Source: Bombella mellum (GTDB taxonomy: Bacteria; Pseudomonadota; Alphaproteobacteria; Acetobacterales; Acetobacteraceae). Taken from it: DNA of 64,000 bases. Both the position numbers and the translations under genes were made by a program. The stretch covers positions 124,001 to 188,000 of the forward strand of contig NZ_PDLY01000003.1 in the NCBI RefSeq assembly GCF_014048465.1, read 5' to 3'. The notes below the pieces were generated by a model. The model did not search any database and had not been told where the DNA came from. It worked only from the letters and a program-made list of their open reading frames with translations. Of this stretch, positions 34,693 to 42,974 are shown in pieces (within the stretch, counting starts at the first letter, position 1; every line of letters starts with the position of its first letter).

Positions 34693-35064
34693 ATGAGCGT
34701 TTCATCAGCATCTCTTGCAGCGTCCGCACTGGCGACGGTCCATGCCGCCGCCCGGAAGGCCGCTCCGTCCCGGACGGTGTCACCTCAGGATGACGCCCGC
34801 ATCCGTCGGACGGCCCGGGATTTCGAGGCCATGGCTCTGGGCGAGATGCTCCAGCCCATGTTCGACACGGTCGACAATTCCGACGCTCCCTTCGGGGGTG
34901 GCAATGCGGAGAAGCAGTTCCGCTCCATGCAGGTGCTGGAACTGGGCAAGGAGGTCGCCCGTGGTGGTGGAGTGGGCATTGCCCATCAGGTGTATGGACG
35001 CATGAAGGAGATGCAGGAAAAGGCATCCCGTTCCGGAAATGAAACAGGTGGGAAAAAGCCATGA
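34693..35064 (+). CDS. flgJ: Rod-binding protein FlgJ, N-terminal domain only
   Basis: A 123-residue protein equal to the rod-capping half of enteric FlgJ (RTARDFEAMALGEMLQPMFDTVDNSDAPFGGGNAEKQFRSMQVLELGKEVARGGGVGIAHQVYGRM). The peptidoglycan-hydrolase half is absent, as in many alphaproteobacteria, where the protein is also called CheL. It follows flgI by 58 bases and overlaps the next start by four bases. The separate transglycosylase at 32323-33312 probably supplies the missing activity. Confidence 0.9.
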   Translation: MSVSSASLAASALATVHAAARKAAPSRTVSPQDDARIRRTARDFEAMALGEMLQPMFDTVDNSDAPFGGGNAEKQFRSMQVLELGKEVARGGGVGIAHQVYGRMKEMQEKASRSGNETGGKKP

Positions 35065-35540
35065 AGGTGCCGCATCTGGGCAGGGTTGCCCGTCGTCTCG
35101 TGGGACGTTTTTCCTCACAGGAGGATGTGGAGCGGGACGACCTGTTCTTGCCTCACCTGATGGGAGCCTTTGCCAGAGCAGCGGACATCATGGCCAAAGA
35201 GAATCATCATCTTCAGGAGAATGACATTGCCGGTGCTGCGGCCCTCCTGCCGGAAAAGACGGCCACGATAGAGGAGCTGACGGCCCTTGCCGGTCAGGCC
35301 CGCAGGAAGGGGGTTCATGCGGAGAATCTGCCAGCCAGCTTCCAGCAGGTGCAGCGACGTTTCTCCGAAGTGGCTGCACAGAATGCCGAACTGCTTCAGG
35401 CCGCCCTCGTCACGCAGGAGGCCGTCATGAAGCTGCTCATAGAGAGTGCGGTGGAAGCGAACCGTCACGGCTATGGCTGGACGGGCGAGGCCGGGTCCGA
35501 CACCTCCCGGGGATCGCTGTCCCTGAACGACCAGGCCTGA
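35061..35540 (+). CDS. FlgN-like export chaperone (putative)
   Basis: A 159-residue, mostly helical protein coupled to flgJ by an ATGA overlap. Residues ~35-140 form long helices with heptad-like spacing (ADIMAKENHHLQENDIAGAAALLPEKTATIEELTALAG), the shape of FlgN, which carries FlgK and FlgL to the export gate. Position after flgI-flgJ agrees with alphaproteobacterial gene order. Sequence similarity in this family is too weak to be sure by eye. Confidence 0.6.
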   Translation: MKVPHLGRVARRLVGRFSSQEDVERDDLFLPHLMGAFARAADIMAKENHHLQENDIAGAAALLPEKTATIEELTALAGQARRKGVHAENLPASFQQVQRRFSEVAAQNAELLQAALVTQEAVMKLLIESAVEANRHGYGWTGEAGSDTSRGSLSLNDQA

Positions 35541-35577
35541 GCAGCGGACGGCCCGGCCCGCCGCTCTGTTTCCACGG

Positions 35578-36069
35578 TCACCAGTAATCGCCGATCATGT
35601 GGCGGGGCTGGTTGTTGTCCGGGTCTGCGGCGGGGCTCCAGATGGTCCAGTCCCAGGGGGTGGTGTCCCGGTACATTTCGGCCGTCATGTCCGGCAGGGA
35701 AGGGTCCTTTGGCGGGTGATGGGCATGTTTGTCCAGTAGCAGGGCCTTCATGTGGGCCTGCAACGTTCTGTAGGCGGTTTCATCGCCCATATAGACGCAG
35801 CCGCAGGCAAGCGGGTCTGCGTAGAGATAGATGCGCTGCCCGTCCGGCGTCATGCGGTAGGTCAGGCTGCCCGGAGGCAGGCTGTTCATCAGGCCGTAGC
35901 GGGCCGTCGTGTTGGCGGGATGGGCGACAAACCCGGCATGGCTGAGAAGCTCACCCTTTTCCAGATAGGGGGCGGCGGGTCTTGTGCAGCCTGTCAGGGC
36001 CAGGGTGAGCATGGCCGTGCAGGCAAGCCCCATGATGGGGGAAGGGCCGGAGAAGAGATGGAGTTTCAT
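35578..36069 (-). CDS. Lipoprotein of unknown function
   Basis: A 163-residue predicted lipoprotein: signal MKLHLFSGPSPIMGLACTAMLTLALTGC with lipobox LTGC (Cys28). The mature part has a compact region (GSLTYRMTPDGQRIYLYADPLACGCVYMGDETAYRTLQAHM) and a His/Pro/Asp-rich tail. I do not recognise the family. It starts five bases after the GT25 gene on the same strand, so the two are cotranscribed. The frame is open further upstream only as a shadow of the GT25 gene. Confidence 0.7.
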   Translation of the reverse strand: MKLHLFSGPSPIMGLACTAMLTLALTGCTRPAAPYLEKGELLSHAGFVAHPANTTARYGLMNSLPPGSLTYRMTPDGQRIYLYADPLACGCVYMGDETAYRTLQAHMKALLLDKHAHHPPKDPSLPDMTAEMYRDTTPWDWTIWSPAADPDNNQPRHMIGDYW

Positions 36070-36074
36070 GGTGT

Positions 36075-36800
36075 TCAGTCCCGGTTGAGGCTGCGGGAGG
36101 TCATGTTGTCGGTCAGGACAAGGGGAGGGACGCAGCAGTAGGCCTTCATGTCCGCATAATGACGGTTCATGATGTGGTCGATGCTGCTGCTCATCAGGAC
36201 CCTGTTGCCCAGTGAGGGGTAATTGACGGGCAGGGTGGACATGGGTAGGCAGCGTTTCATGAGGGAGACGGCCCCACGGGGAGAGAGGGCATAGCCGCAT
36301 ATGCCGAAGGTCTGCTTCAGGCGGAAGGGAAGCGTGTCAACCTGCTGTGTCCTGAAGCCTTCTATGCCCCGCCGCACGTCCTCCTGACTGAAATGGGCAA
36401 AGCAGTCCGTCTGGCCGGGCAGGACCTCATAATGCAGGGGAGCGTCCGAGTTCTGCCCCCACAGGATGATGTCCCAGTCCTCCGGGAGGCTGTCTATGAT
36501 CTGGTGGCTTTTTCGTTCAAAATTCTGACAGAGGAATGCATCATCCTCGAAGATGTTGGCAGCCTCTCCGCTCCGGGCGATGGTGCCCCACAGGCCGACA
36601 TGGGTCAGCCCCGAGCCGACGGCCCCTGCGGTGAACTGGCAGCCGTCGGCCAGCAGCCCGGCCTGTATGGCGTCCTGCCGGTTCATGGCCTTGCCGTCTA
36701 TGCCGGGAGCATGGATGATGTCAGGAACATGCTGGTTGACCCGGTGAAACCGCTCCAGCCTTTCCGGTGTCCGGGCAAGGCTGATGACATAATGTTTCAT
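36075..36800 (-). CDS. GT25-family glycosyltransferase
   Basis: A 241-residue protein with the GT25 (LgtB/LpsA-type) layout: HYVISLARTPERLERFHRVN start, APGIDGKAM, the GLTHVGLW acceptor region (normally SH..), the metal-site triad in NIFEDDAFL, and CGYALSPRGAVSLM near residue 175. GT25 enzymes usually add beta-galactose to LPS or glycoprotein. The start at 36800 gives the family N-terminus with GAAGGGA upstream. The acceptor is unknown; the flagellar surroundings again suggest flagellin or an envelope glycan. Confidence 0.82.
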   Translation of the reverse strand: MKHYVISLARTPERLERFHRVNQHVPDIIHAPGIDGKAMNRQDAIQAGLLADGCQFTAGAVGSGLTHVGLWGTIARSGEAANIFEDDAFLCQNFERKSHQIIDSLPEDWDIILWGQNSDAPLHYEVLPGQTDCFAHFSQEDVRRGIEGFRTQQVDTLPFRLKQTFGICGYALSPRGAVSLMKRCLPMSTLPVNYPSLGNRVLMSSSIDHIMNRHYADMKAYCCVPPLVLTDNMTSRSLNRD

Positions 36801-36996
36801 GGAAGTCCCTTCTGTCATGATAGGCTTGTACAAGGTCTTATATGGAATATATGGTCTGTTTGCAGGTCATATTGTGCTTAATCATGGTTAAATAATGAAA
36901 TATTTATCCTTTCATTAAGCATTGCTGTTTTAATGTGACCGGAAAGGCTGGCAGGATGCCACGCCAGTGGAAAGCTCTATGGAGGGGAGGTGGCTT

Positions 36997-37830
36997 ATGG
37001 GCCTTGGCGGCATTTCACCTGTGGCGCAGTTTCTGATCGCCCAGAAGAATGAGGTTCAGACGGCTGCTGACAGCGTGAAGGGTGACAGCACGGCCAAACG
37101 CATGGTGGCGGACTTCCAGCAGAAGGCTCCGTCCATCACGACGGCGGACCAGCTGATGAACGACTATTCGGCCAACCAGGTGGTGCTTCAGGCCTACAAT
37201 CTGGGGGCACTGGCCTCGCAGCAGGCCGTGGAAAGGGCCCTGCTGACACAGGACCCGACTTCGTCCTCCTCGTTGGCCCAGACATCCCAGAATGCAAGCT
37301 GGCTGGCTTTCGCCGATGCGTTCGCTAGCATGGGGGCGGGAAACGGCACGGCATCCTCGACACCGTTCACTTCAGACATGATCACGTCCACGCTGGGGTC
37401 TTACGAGCAGCGTCACTATGAAACCAGCGATGCACAGCAGAAGAACGGCGTCGGGGATGCGCTCTATTTCACCCGCAAGATGCAGTCTGGCAAGGTGAAG
37501 ACGGTCGATGACCTGATGGCCGATTCCACGCTCCTGCGTGTGGCGGAGGTTGTCAGCGGTTATGACCCGGACCAGTTCGGCGTGCTGGATTTTGACCAGC
37601 AGAAACGCATCATCAGCAGCAAGGTGGACCTGACCCAGCTGACGAAGCCGGAGAGCATCCAGCGTTATGCCGAACAGTATCTGACCCAGATACAGATGCA
37701 TCCCAGCTACAACAGTGATGACAAGCCCGCCAGCATGATTGATCTTTTCGGAGGGGATGATGGCGGGGATGGCATCCTGTCCCTTTTCGGGGGCAGTGAC
37801 AGCGGGTCCTCGTCCTCCGGGCTGTTCTGA
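36997..37830 (+). CDS. DUF1217-type flagellar protein
   Basis: A 277-residue protein of the DUF1217 family, found in alphaproteobacterial flagellar clusters. Typical features are the N-terminal QFLIAQKNEVQTAADSVKGDSTAKRMVADFQQKAPSITTADQLMNDY, the central NGVGDALYFTRKM...VDDLMADSTLLRVAEVVSG and a Gly/Ser/Asp-rich tail. The function is not established; the Gln/Asn/Ser-rich helices recall secreted axial proteins. The start at 36997 has GGGAGG upstream. The fliI ATG overlaps its stop by one base. Confidence 0.75.
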   Translation: MGLGGISPVAQFLIAQKNEVQTAADSVKGDSTAKRMVADFQQKAPSITTADQLMNDYSANQVVLQAYNLGALASQQAVERALLTQDPTSSSSLAQTSQNASWLAFADAFASMGAGNGTASSTPFTSDMITSTLGSYEQRHYETSDAQQKNGVGDALYFTRKMQSGKVKTVDDLMADSTLLRVAEVVSGYDPDQFGVLDFDQQKRIISSKVDLTQLTKPESIQRYAEQYLTQIQMHPSYNSDDKPASMIDLFGGDDGGDGILSLFGGSDSGSSSSGLF

Positions 37831-39317
37831 TGACGGCTTCCCTGACCCTGCCGGACATCGAGGCGCAGTGCCGGGCGGTGCGGGAGCGGCACATGTCGCT
37901 GTCCGTCCAGCTGGCCCGGCAGGAGGAGGTCATGGCGACGCTGCCGGGTCTCATCCGGCCCGCTGCGGCCGCCGTTCCGGTTGGTGAACTGTCCGGTCGG
38001 GTCGTGGATGTGGCGGGCCTGTGTGTCACGGTGGCCGGGCTGGCCTCCTTCACGGCGGTGGGCGACCAGGTGCGGATCAGGACCCTGGATGGACGGGACA
38101 TACTGGCGGAAATCATTGCCTTCCGTCAGGGTCATGCCCTGGCGATGACCTATGAATCCATAGAGGGAATCGGGGCTGGCTGTCCCGTTTTCCATGATCT
38201 TCATGCAGGGCAGAAACAGGGCGTGTCTGGTGGACTGGCCGTCAATGGGTCATGGATCGGGCGTGTGGTCGATCCGATGGGCCAGCCGCTGGATGGCCGG
38301 GGGCCTCTCCTGCCATCTGCCGGGAGGCAGCAGCGTCATGCCGCCCCTCCGGCCGCTGCGGAGCGTGCCCGCCTTGGGCCGAGGATTGATCTGGGACTGA
38401 AGGCCCTGAATCTTTTCACGACATGCCGTCAGGGCCAGCGTCTGGGGCTTTTTGCCGGGTCCGGCGTGGGGAAATCCACCCTCATGGGAATGCTGGCCAG
38501 AGAGACGGCCTGTGATGTCACGGTCATTTCCCTTGTGGGCGAGCGGGGCCGTGAGGTCCGGGAGTTCATGGAGGATGATCTGGGGCCGGAGGGGCTGGCA
38601 AAATCCGTGCTCGTCGTGGCCACGTCCGACAGTTCGGCCCTGATGCGGCGGGAGGCTGCCTATAGTGCGATGGCCGTGGCCGAGCATTTCCGGGACCAGG
38701 GAAAGTCCGTCCTCCTGCTGATGGACAGCGTGACCCGTTTCTGTCAGGCCCTCCGGGAGATCGGCCTGTCTGCCGGAGAGGTTCCGGCCACACGAGGCTA
38801 TCCTCCCAGCGTGTTCGCCACCCTGCCCCGTCTTCTGGAACGGGCCGGGCCGGGCCGTCTGGATGACGGGGGGAAGGCAGGCCAGATGACGGCCTTTTTC
38901 TCCGTTCTGGTGGAAGGCGATGACCAGAATGAACCGGTGACAGATACGGTGCGGGGCATTCTGGATGGCCATGTGGTGCTGGAGCGGGCCATTGCGGAAT
39001 CGGGCCGCTATCCGGCCATCAACATCCTGCGTTCCCTGTCCCGGTCCGTGCCGGGCTGCAACAGTGAGGACGAGAATGCCCTGACGGTCAGGGCACGTCG
39101 TCTTCTGGCCCAGTGGGAGGAGGTGAAGGACCTCGTGCGTCTGGGAGCCTACAAGATGGGCAACGACCCAGAGGCGGATATGGCCGTGCGGCTCGGCCCG
39201 CAGATTGAGGAGTTCCTCACCCAGAAAAAGACGGAGCGGGTGTCCCTGGAAGAATCCTTTGAGGGGCTGGCCCGGCTCATGGCCGCGGATGAGGGGACAG
39301 GAGGAGAGCTGACGTGA
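37830..39317 (+). CDS. fliI: Flagellar export ATPase FliI
   Basis: A 495-residue F1-beta-like ATPase. The P-loop is GLFAGSGVGKSTLM, Walker B lies in SVLLLMDSVTRFCQALREIGL, and GYPPSVFATLPRLLERAG is diagnostic of FliI. The C-terminus (EEVKDLVRLGAYKMGNDPEADMAVRLGPQIEEFLTQ) is also conserved. FliI, with FliH and FliJ, energises and loads the export gate. It is somewhat longer than E. coli FliI because of an extended N-terminus (~30 residues). It overlaps the DUF1217 gene and is followed by fliJ. Confidence 0.95.
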   Translation: MTASLTLPDIEAQCRAVRERHMSLSVQLARQEEVMATLPGLIRPAAAAVPVGELSGRVVDVAGLCVTVAGLASFTAVGDQVRIRTLDGRDILAEIIAFRQGHALAMTYESIEGIGAGCPVFHDLHAGQKQGVSGGLAVNGSWIGRVVDPMGQPLDGRGPLLPSAGRQQRHAAPPAAAERARLGPRIDLGLKALNLFTTCRQGQRLGLFAGSGVGKSTLMGMLARETACDVTVISLVGERGREVREFMEDDLGPEGLAKSVLVVATSDSSALMRREAAYSAMAVAEHFRDQGKSVLLLMDSVTRFCQALREIGLSAGEVPATRGYPPSVFATLPRLLERAGPGRLDDGGKAGQMTAFFSVLVEGDDQNEPVTDTVRGILDGHVVLERAIAESGRYPAINILRSLSRSVPGCNSEDENALTVRARRLLAQWEEVKDLVRLGAYKMGNDPEADMAVRLGPQIEEFLTQKKTERVSLEESFEGLARLMAADEGTGGELT

Positions 39318-39336
39318 CATCCGGGAGGGGGCGGTC

Positions 39337-39795
39337 ATGAAACCGGCCCGGCTGAAGGCTCTCACCTCGCTCGTCACGCTTCAGAAGCGCAACAGCCTGA
39401 CGGCCAGGATGGAGCTGGCCGAGTGTCTGGCCGAGGAAAAACGCATTGCAAACCGCATCAGCCGCCTGAAGGTCCAGATGGCGGAAAACCGGACCCTCGT
39501 CAGTGCCACGAGGGAAGAGGCGGCACAGGACCTGACCCTGTGGAACGGGTACCGGCACTGGCTGCCCATAGCGCAGGAAGAGCTGGAAAGGCTGGAGCAG
39601 GCTCTGGAAGAGGCGGGGGAGAAGAGTGCGGCCGTGCGGGGCCGGGTGATGGGGCTTGTGCGCCAGCAGGAGGCGACGGCCGGTCTTCTGCGTCAGGACA
39701 GGCTGGCACAGGCCAGGAGGGAACGGCGGCAGGAACAGGTCGTGCTGGACGAGCAGGCGCAGCAGCGGAAGATGACCGGGATGCCAGACATGTAA
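39337..39795 (+). CDS. fliJ: Flagellar export protein FliJ-like
   Basis: A 152-residue, highly charged coiled-coil protein (Leu/Glu/Arg/Gln heptads through ~15-140), 19 bases after fliI with a strong GGGAGGGGG site. FliJ resembles the F1 gamma stalk and sits inside the FliI hexamer. Size, coil content and gene order support the call; sequence alone would not. Confidence 0.78.
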   Translation: MKPARLKALTSLVTLQKRNSLTARMELAECLAEEKRIANRISRLKVQMAENRTLVSATREEAAQDLTLWNGYRHWLPIAQEELERLEQALEEAGEKSAAVRGRVMGLVRQQEATAGLLRQDRLAQARRERRQEQVVLDEQAQQRKMTGMPDM

Positions 39796-39991
39796 ATGGA
39801 AGGTTGCTCATCCGTGAAGCAGCACCTGCAACATGATTTTCTCAAGATTAAATTGGTCCATTTTTGACCATCATTTAATTCTATGACTTATAAAAACCTT
39901 GAGATACAAGAATTTCATGCGGTATCTTCAAGGCAAGACAAGTCTTTTTCATGTCCTTGTTATGGCATGTTTTGCAGAAGGGATCGCAATA

Positions 39992-40756
39992 ATGCAGACG
40001 GGTAACATACCTTCAGGGAAGATCATGCTGGCGACACCCTGTTTCGGCGGGATGGTGACCACCGGCTATATGCTGTCCGTCATCGGCTATGCCTCCAGTG
40101 GCCAGAGCGTTCCCATGACGGTCATGCATGTTGGTGATGATGCTCTGGTGACACGGGCACGGAACACGCTGCTGTCAAACTTCTATTTCCGTTCGGACTG
40201 CTCGCACATCCTCTTCGTCGATGCGGACATCAGCTTCCCTGCCAATGCGCCGACACGCCTCTTCGAAGCCAGAAAGGACGTGATCGCCGGTCTGTACCCT
40301 CTGCGGGACCGGTTCTGGGACGAGCAGACCAAGCGCAACATCCTTGCCGGGGAACGCCAGCAGACAGCCTCGCTGCGGTATGTGGGCGAGACTGCCGCCA
40401 TGCACGAGACCTACGAGCATGGCCCGCTGCTGCAGACGGCCTATGCAGGTACGGGCTTCATGATGATCAGCCGGGAGGCCGTCGGCCGCATGATCAAGGC
40501 CTATCCGGAGCTGGAATATAAACGGATCGACGCTCCGGCTGGTGAGGATGGCCGCCGCTTCGCCCTGTTCGAGGGCAGCGTGGATGCCGAAACCGGGACC
40601 TATCTCAGCGAGGATTACACTTTCTGCAAACGCTGGCGGGAAATCGGGGGGGAGGTCTGGCTGGATACGTCCATCGAGCTGACCCATACTGGCACGGCGT
40701 CCTTCGCCGGAATGCCCTCCGTCCGTGTCGGCATCGCCCATAACAGGGGTCGCTGA
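39992..40756 (+). CDS. Predicted cytosolic GT-A-like glycosyltransferase
   Basis: A 254-residue protein beginning GKIMLATPCFGGMVTTGYMLSVIGYA, with ALVTRARNTLLSNFYFRSDCSHILFVDADISFPANAP (the DADISF stretch is the metal-binding DxD), GLYPLRDRFWDE, then GTGFMMISREAV and YLSEDYTFCKRWREIGGEVWLDTSIELTHTG. The set matches GT2/ANP1-like family members of unknown acceptor. The ATG at 39992 has AAGGGA nine bases upstream; the frame is open to a TTG at 39899. It is flanked by fliJ and motB, and the DNA before it (39796-39991) is AT-rich with an inverted repeat TGGTC-N7-GACCA near 39855. Confidence 0.72.
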   Translation: MQTGNIPSGKIMLATPCFGGMVTTGYMLSVIGYASSGQSVPMTVMHVGDDALVTRARNTLLSNFYFRSDCSHILFVDADISFPANAPTRLFEARKDVIAGLYPLRDRFWDEQTKRNILAGERQQTASLRYVGETAAMHETYEHGPLLQTAYAGTGFMMISREAVGRMIKAYPELEYKRIDAPAGEDGRRFALFEGSVDAETGTYLSEDYTFCKRWREIGGEVWLDTSIELTHTGTASFAGMPSVRVGIAHNRGR

Positions 40757-40816
40757 TGATGGCCTGTCCTGTCAGCCGGATGATGGAGGGTGAGGTCATG
40801 ACATGGTGGTGCCATC

Positions 40817-42010
40817 ATGGCTGAGAAGAAAAATTCCCGCCCCATCATCATCAAACGGGAAGAGGTGGTGGAGGGAGGACATCATGGTGGTGCCTGGAAG
40901 GTGGCCTATGCCGACTTCATGACGGCCATGATGGCGTTCTTCCTGCTCATGTGGCTGCTCAACATCACGACGGATGAGCAGAAGCGTGGGATCGCCCTGT
41001 TCTTCAACCCGATGGCAGACAGGACAGGCAAGGCCACCTCCAATCAGGCCCTGCTGGAAACGTCCCCGCTTTCGGCACCGTCTTCTTTACGGACGGTCCA
41101 TAATTCAGACCATGAACCACCCCCCAAGCCTGATTCAACGGAGAACCGTCCGGAGGAACAGGCGCATGAGGTGCAGAGGGGCGGACAGGCCAGTGATGGC
41201 ATCCTGACAAGCAGTGGTGTCAGCATCCTGCCTCCCGGCATGGAGGATCATCCTGACGAGGACGAGGCCAGCGTCGGCCGTCCGGCGATCATTCCGCTTG
41301 GTGGCCCCAGAAGCGGTGCTGCGGAGAGCATCGGTCAGGTCGGGCAGGGCAATGATGCGGCAGATGGCAGCGCAGGCATGTCATCCGGTGCCGGTGCGGC
41401 TTCCGGCAGTCGTGATGCGGCGGAGGCCGGGACGAAGGCTGGCGGGATGTTCCATCAGGCTGCGCAGGAGGATGCCCACCTCCGCCAGACGATGGAGGGG
41501 CTGAAAGCCAGCCTCGCCCATGAGGCCGGGCTGAATGACCTGAAGGACAATCTGGGTTTCCACATGGGGTCGAACGAGATCCGCATCGAGGTGCAGGATA
41601 CCGCCCACAGGCCGATGTTCGACAACGGGGAGACCACGCCCAACAAGGAGGGTATGGCCCTGCTGGGGCAGGTGGGGGCCTGGCTGGGCAGCCTGCCGGA
41701 GGACATCTCCATCATCGGGGAAACGGATGGCGTGCCGTATCACCTCCAGCAGCTCAATCCTCATGGCCTGTCCAACTGGACGCTTTCGGAGATGAGGGCG
41801 GACAGGGTGCGGGAACTTCTGGTCCGTGCCGGTTATCCCGACAGGCGCATCAGAAGCGTGGAGGGGCGTGCGGACCGCAGCCTGGCAGACCCTGCCCATC
41901 CTGAGGCTCCGGAAAACCGGCGGATCGTCCTGCTCATCCATCGCCTGCATCCGCTGCCTGCGTCTTTCCAGAAGGAGACACCGTCTCCTGCACCGGGACC
42001 GGCACGATGA
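40817..42010 (+). CDS. motB: Stator protein MotB
   Basis: A 397-residue stator subunit. The membrane helix (~30-50, VAYADFMTAMMAFFLLMWLLNI) carries the proton-binding Asp33. A long low-complexity periplasmic linker (~60-215) leads to the OmpA-like peptidoglycan-binding domain (~245-385: ISIIGETDGVPY, NWTLSEMRADRVRELLVRAG, ENRRIVLLIH). MotB anchors the stator to the cell wall. The linker is much longer than in enteric MotB, as in rhizobial MotB, where other periplasmic Mot proteins bind. It precedes motA, the reverse of the usual order. Confidence 0.94.
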   Translation: MAEKKNSRPIIIKREEVVEGGHHGGAWKVAYADFMTAMMAFFLLMWLLNITTDEQKRGIALFFNPMADRTGKATSNQALLETSPLSAPSSLRTVHNSDHEPPPKPDSTENRPEEQAHEVQRGGQASDGILTSSGVSILPPGMEDHPDEDEASVGRPAIIPLGGPRSGAAESIGQVGQGNDAADGSAGMSSGAGAASGSRDAAEAGTKAGGMFHQAAQEDAHLRQTMEGLKASLAHEAGLNDLKDNLGFHMGSNEIRIEVQDTAHRPMFDNGETTPNKEGMALLGQVGAWLGSLPEDISIIGETDGVPYHLQQLNPHGLSNWTLSEMRADRVRELLVRAGYPDRRIRSVEGRADRSLADPAHPEAPENRRIVLLIHRLHPLPASFQKETPSPAPGPAR

Positions 42011-42076
42011 GAGGACAGGATGGCATGATGGAACCGGGCACAGGGATGCGAGCCGTTTTGAGAGAGGAACAATAGG

Positions 42077-42937
42077 ATGCTGTATGTTGGTGGGCTGATT
42101 TTTGCGCTGCTGTGCGTGTTTGGTTCCTTTGCGGCCTCGGGCGGGGCGTTGGGGCCCTTGTTGGCTTCCATGCCGTTCGAGCTGCTGACCATCCTGGGGG
42201 CGGCCATAGGCGTGTTCGTCATGAGCAACAGCATGGCGGCCATGAAGTCGGTGTTCGGTTACCTGATGCTGGTCCTCAAGGGGCCACGCCACAACAGGCA
42301 GAGCTACATGGACCTTCTGGCCCTGCTGTACCGTCTGCTGCGTCAGGCCAATGCGAAGGGCATCGCCTCTCTGGAGAATGATTTCGAGGAACCGCAGGAG
42401 AGCAGCATCTTTGCGAGTTCCCCACGGATCAGGCAGGATGAGAAGACCCGTGACATGATCTGCGACTATCTGCGCCTTATCAGCATGAATCTGGACGAGA
42501 GCCATCAGCTGGACGAGATCATGGGGCGGGAGCTGAAGAAGAACCTGCATGAGGATCTCCACATCGCCGAATCACTGTCCGGCATTTCCGACGCCCTGCC
42601 TGCCCTGGGGATCGTGGCGGCGGTGCTGGGTGTGGTGAAGACCATGGCGGCCATCAGCAAGCCGCCTGCCGTGCTGGGGGAAATGATCGCCGGTGCCCTC
42701 GTGGGAACCTTCCTCGGTGTGCTGCTGGCCTATGGTGTCGTCAGTCCGCTGGCTTCCCGCATGCAGGGCATCGTGAAGATGGACAGCCGTTATCACGAGA
42801 CGATTCGCACCGTGCTGGTGGCCTATCTTCAGGGGCAGCCGCCGCAGGTCTGCATCGAGATCGGGCGGAAGGACATTCCCGAAGAGTTCATGCCAGCCTT
42901 TGAGGAAGTCGACAGCATGCTGACAGAACTGACCTGA
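42077..42937 (+). CDS. motA: Stator protein MotA
   Basis: A 286-residue polytopic stator protein. Two N-terminal membrane helices (~1-50), a cytoplasmic domain with charged residues for FliG contact (LEDFEEP-type region, REL around ~155) and two C-terminal helices (ALGIVAAVLGVVKTMAAISKPP and MIAGALVGTFLGVLLAYGVVSPLASRM) are visible. The conserved prolines of helices 3-4 are present. It starts 66 bases after motB. Confidence 0.94.
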   Translation: MLYVGGLIFALLCVFGSFAASGGALGPLLASMPFELLTILGAAIGVFVMSNSMAAMKSVFGYLMLVLKGPRHNRQSYMDLLALLYRLLRQANAKGIASLENDFEEPQESSIFASSPRIRQDEKTRDMICDYLRLISMNLDESHQLDEIMGRELKKNLHEDLHIAESLSGISDALPALGIVAAVLGVVKTMAAISKPPAVLGEMIAGALVGTFLGVLLAYGVVSPLASRMQGIVKMDSRYHETIRTVLVAYLQGQPPQVCIEIGRKDIPEEFMPAFEEVDSMLTELT

Positions 42938-42974
42938 CCGCCATGAAGCTGACTGAAATGAGTGTGAGACCGTC

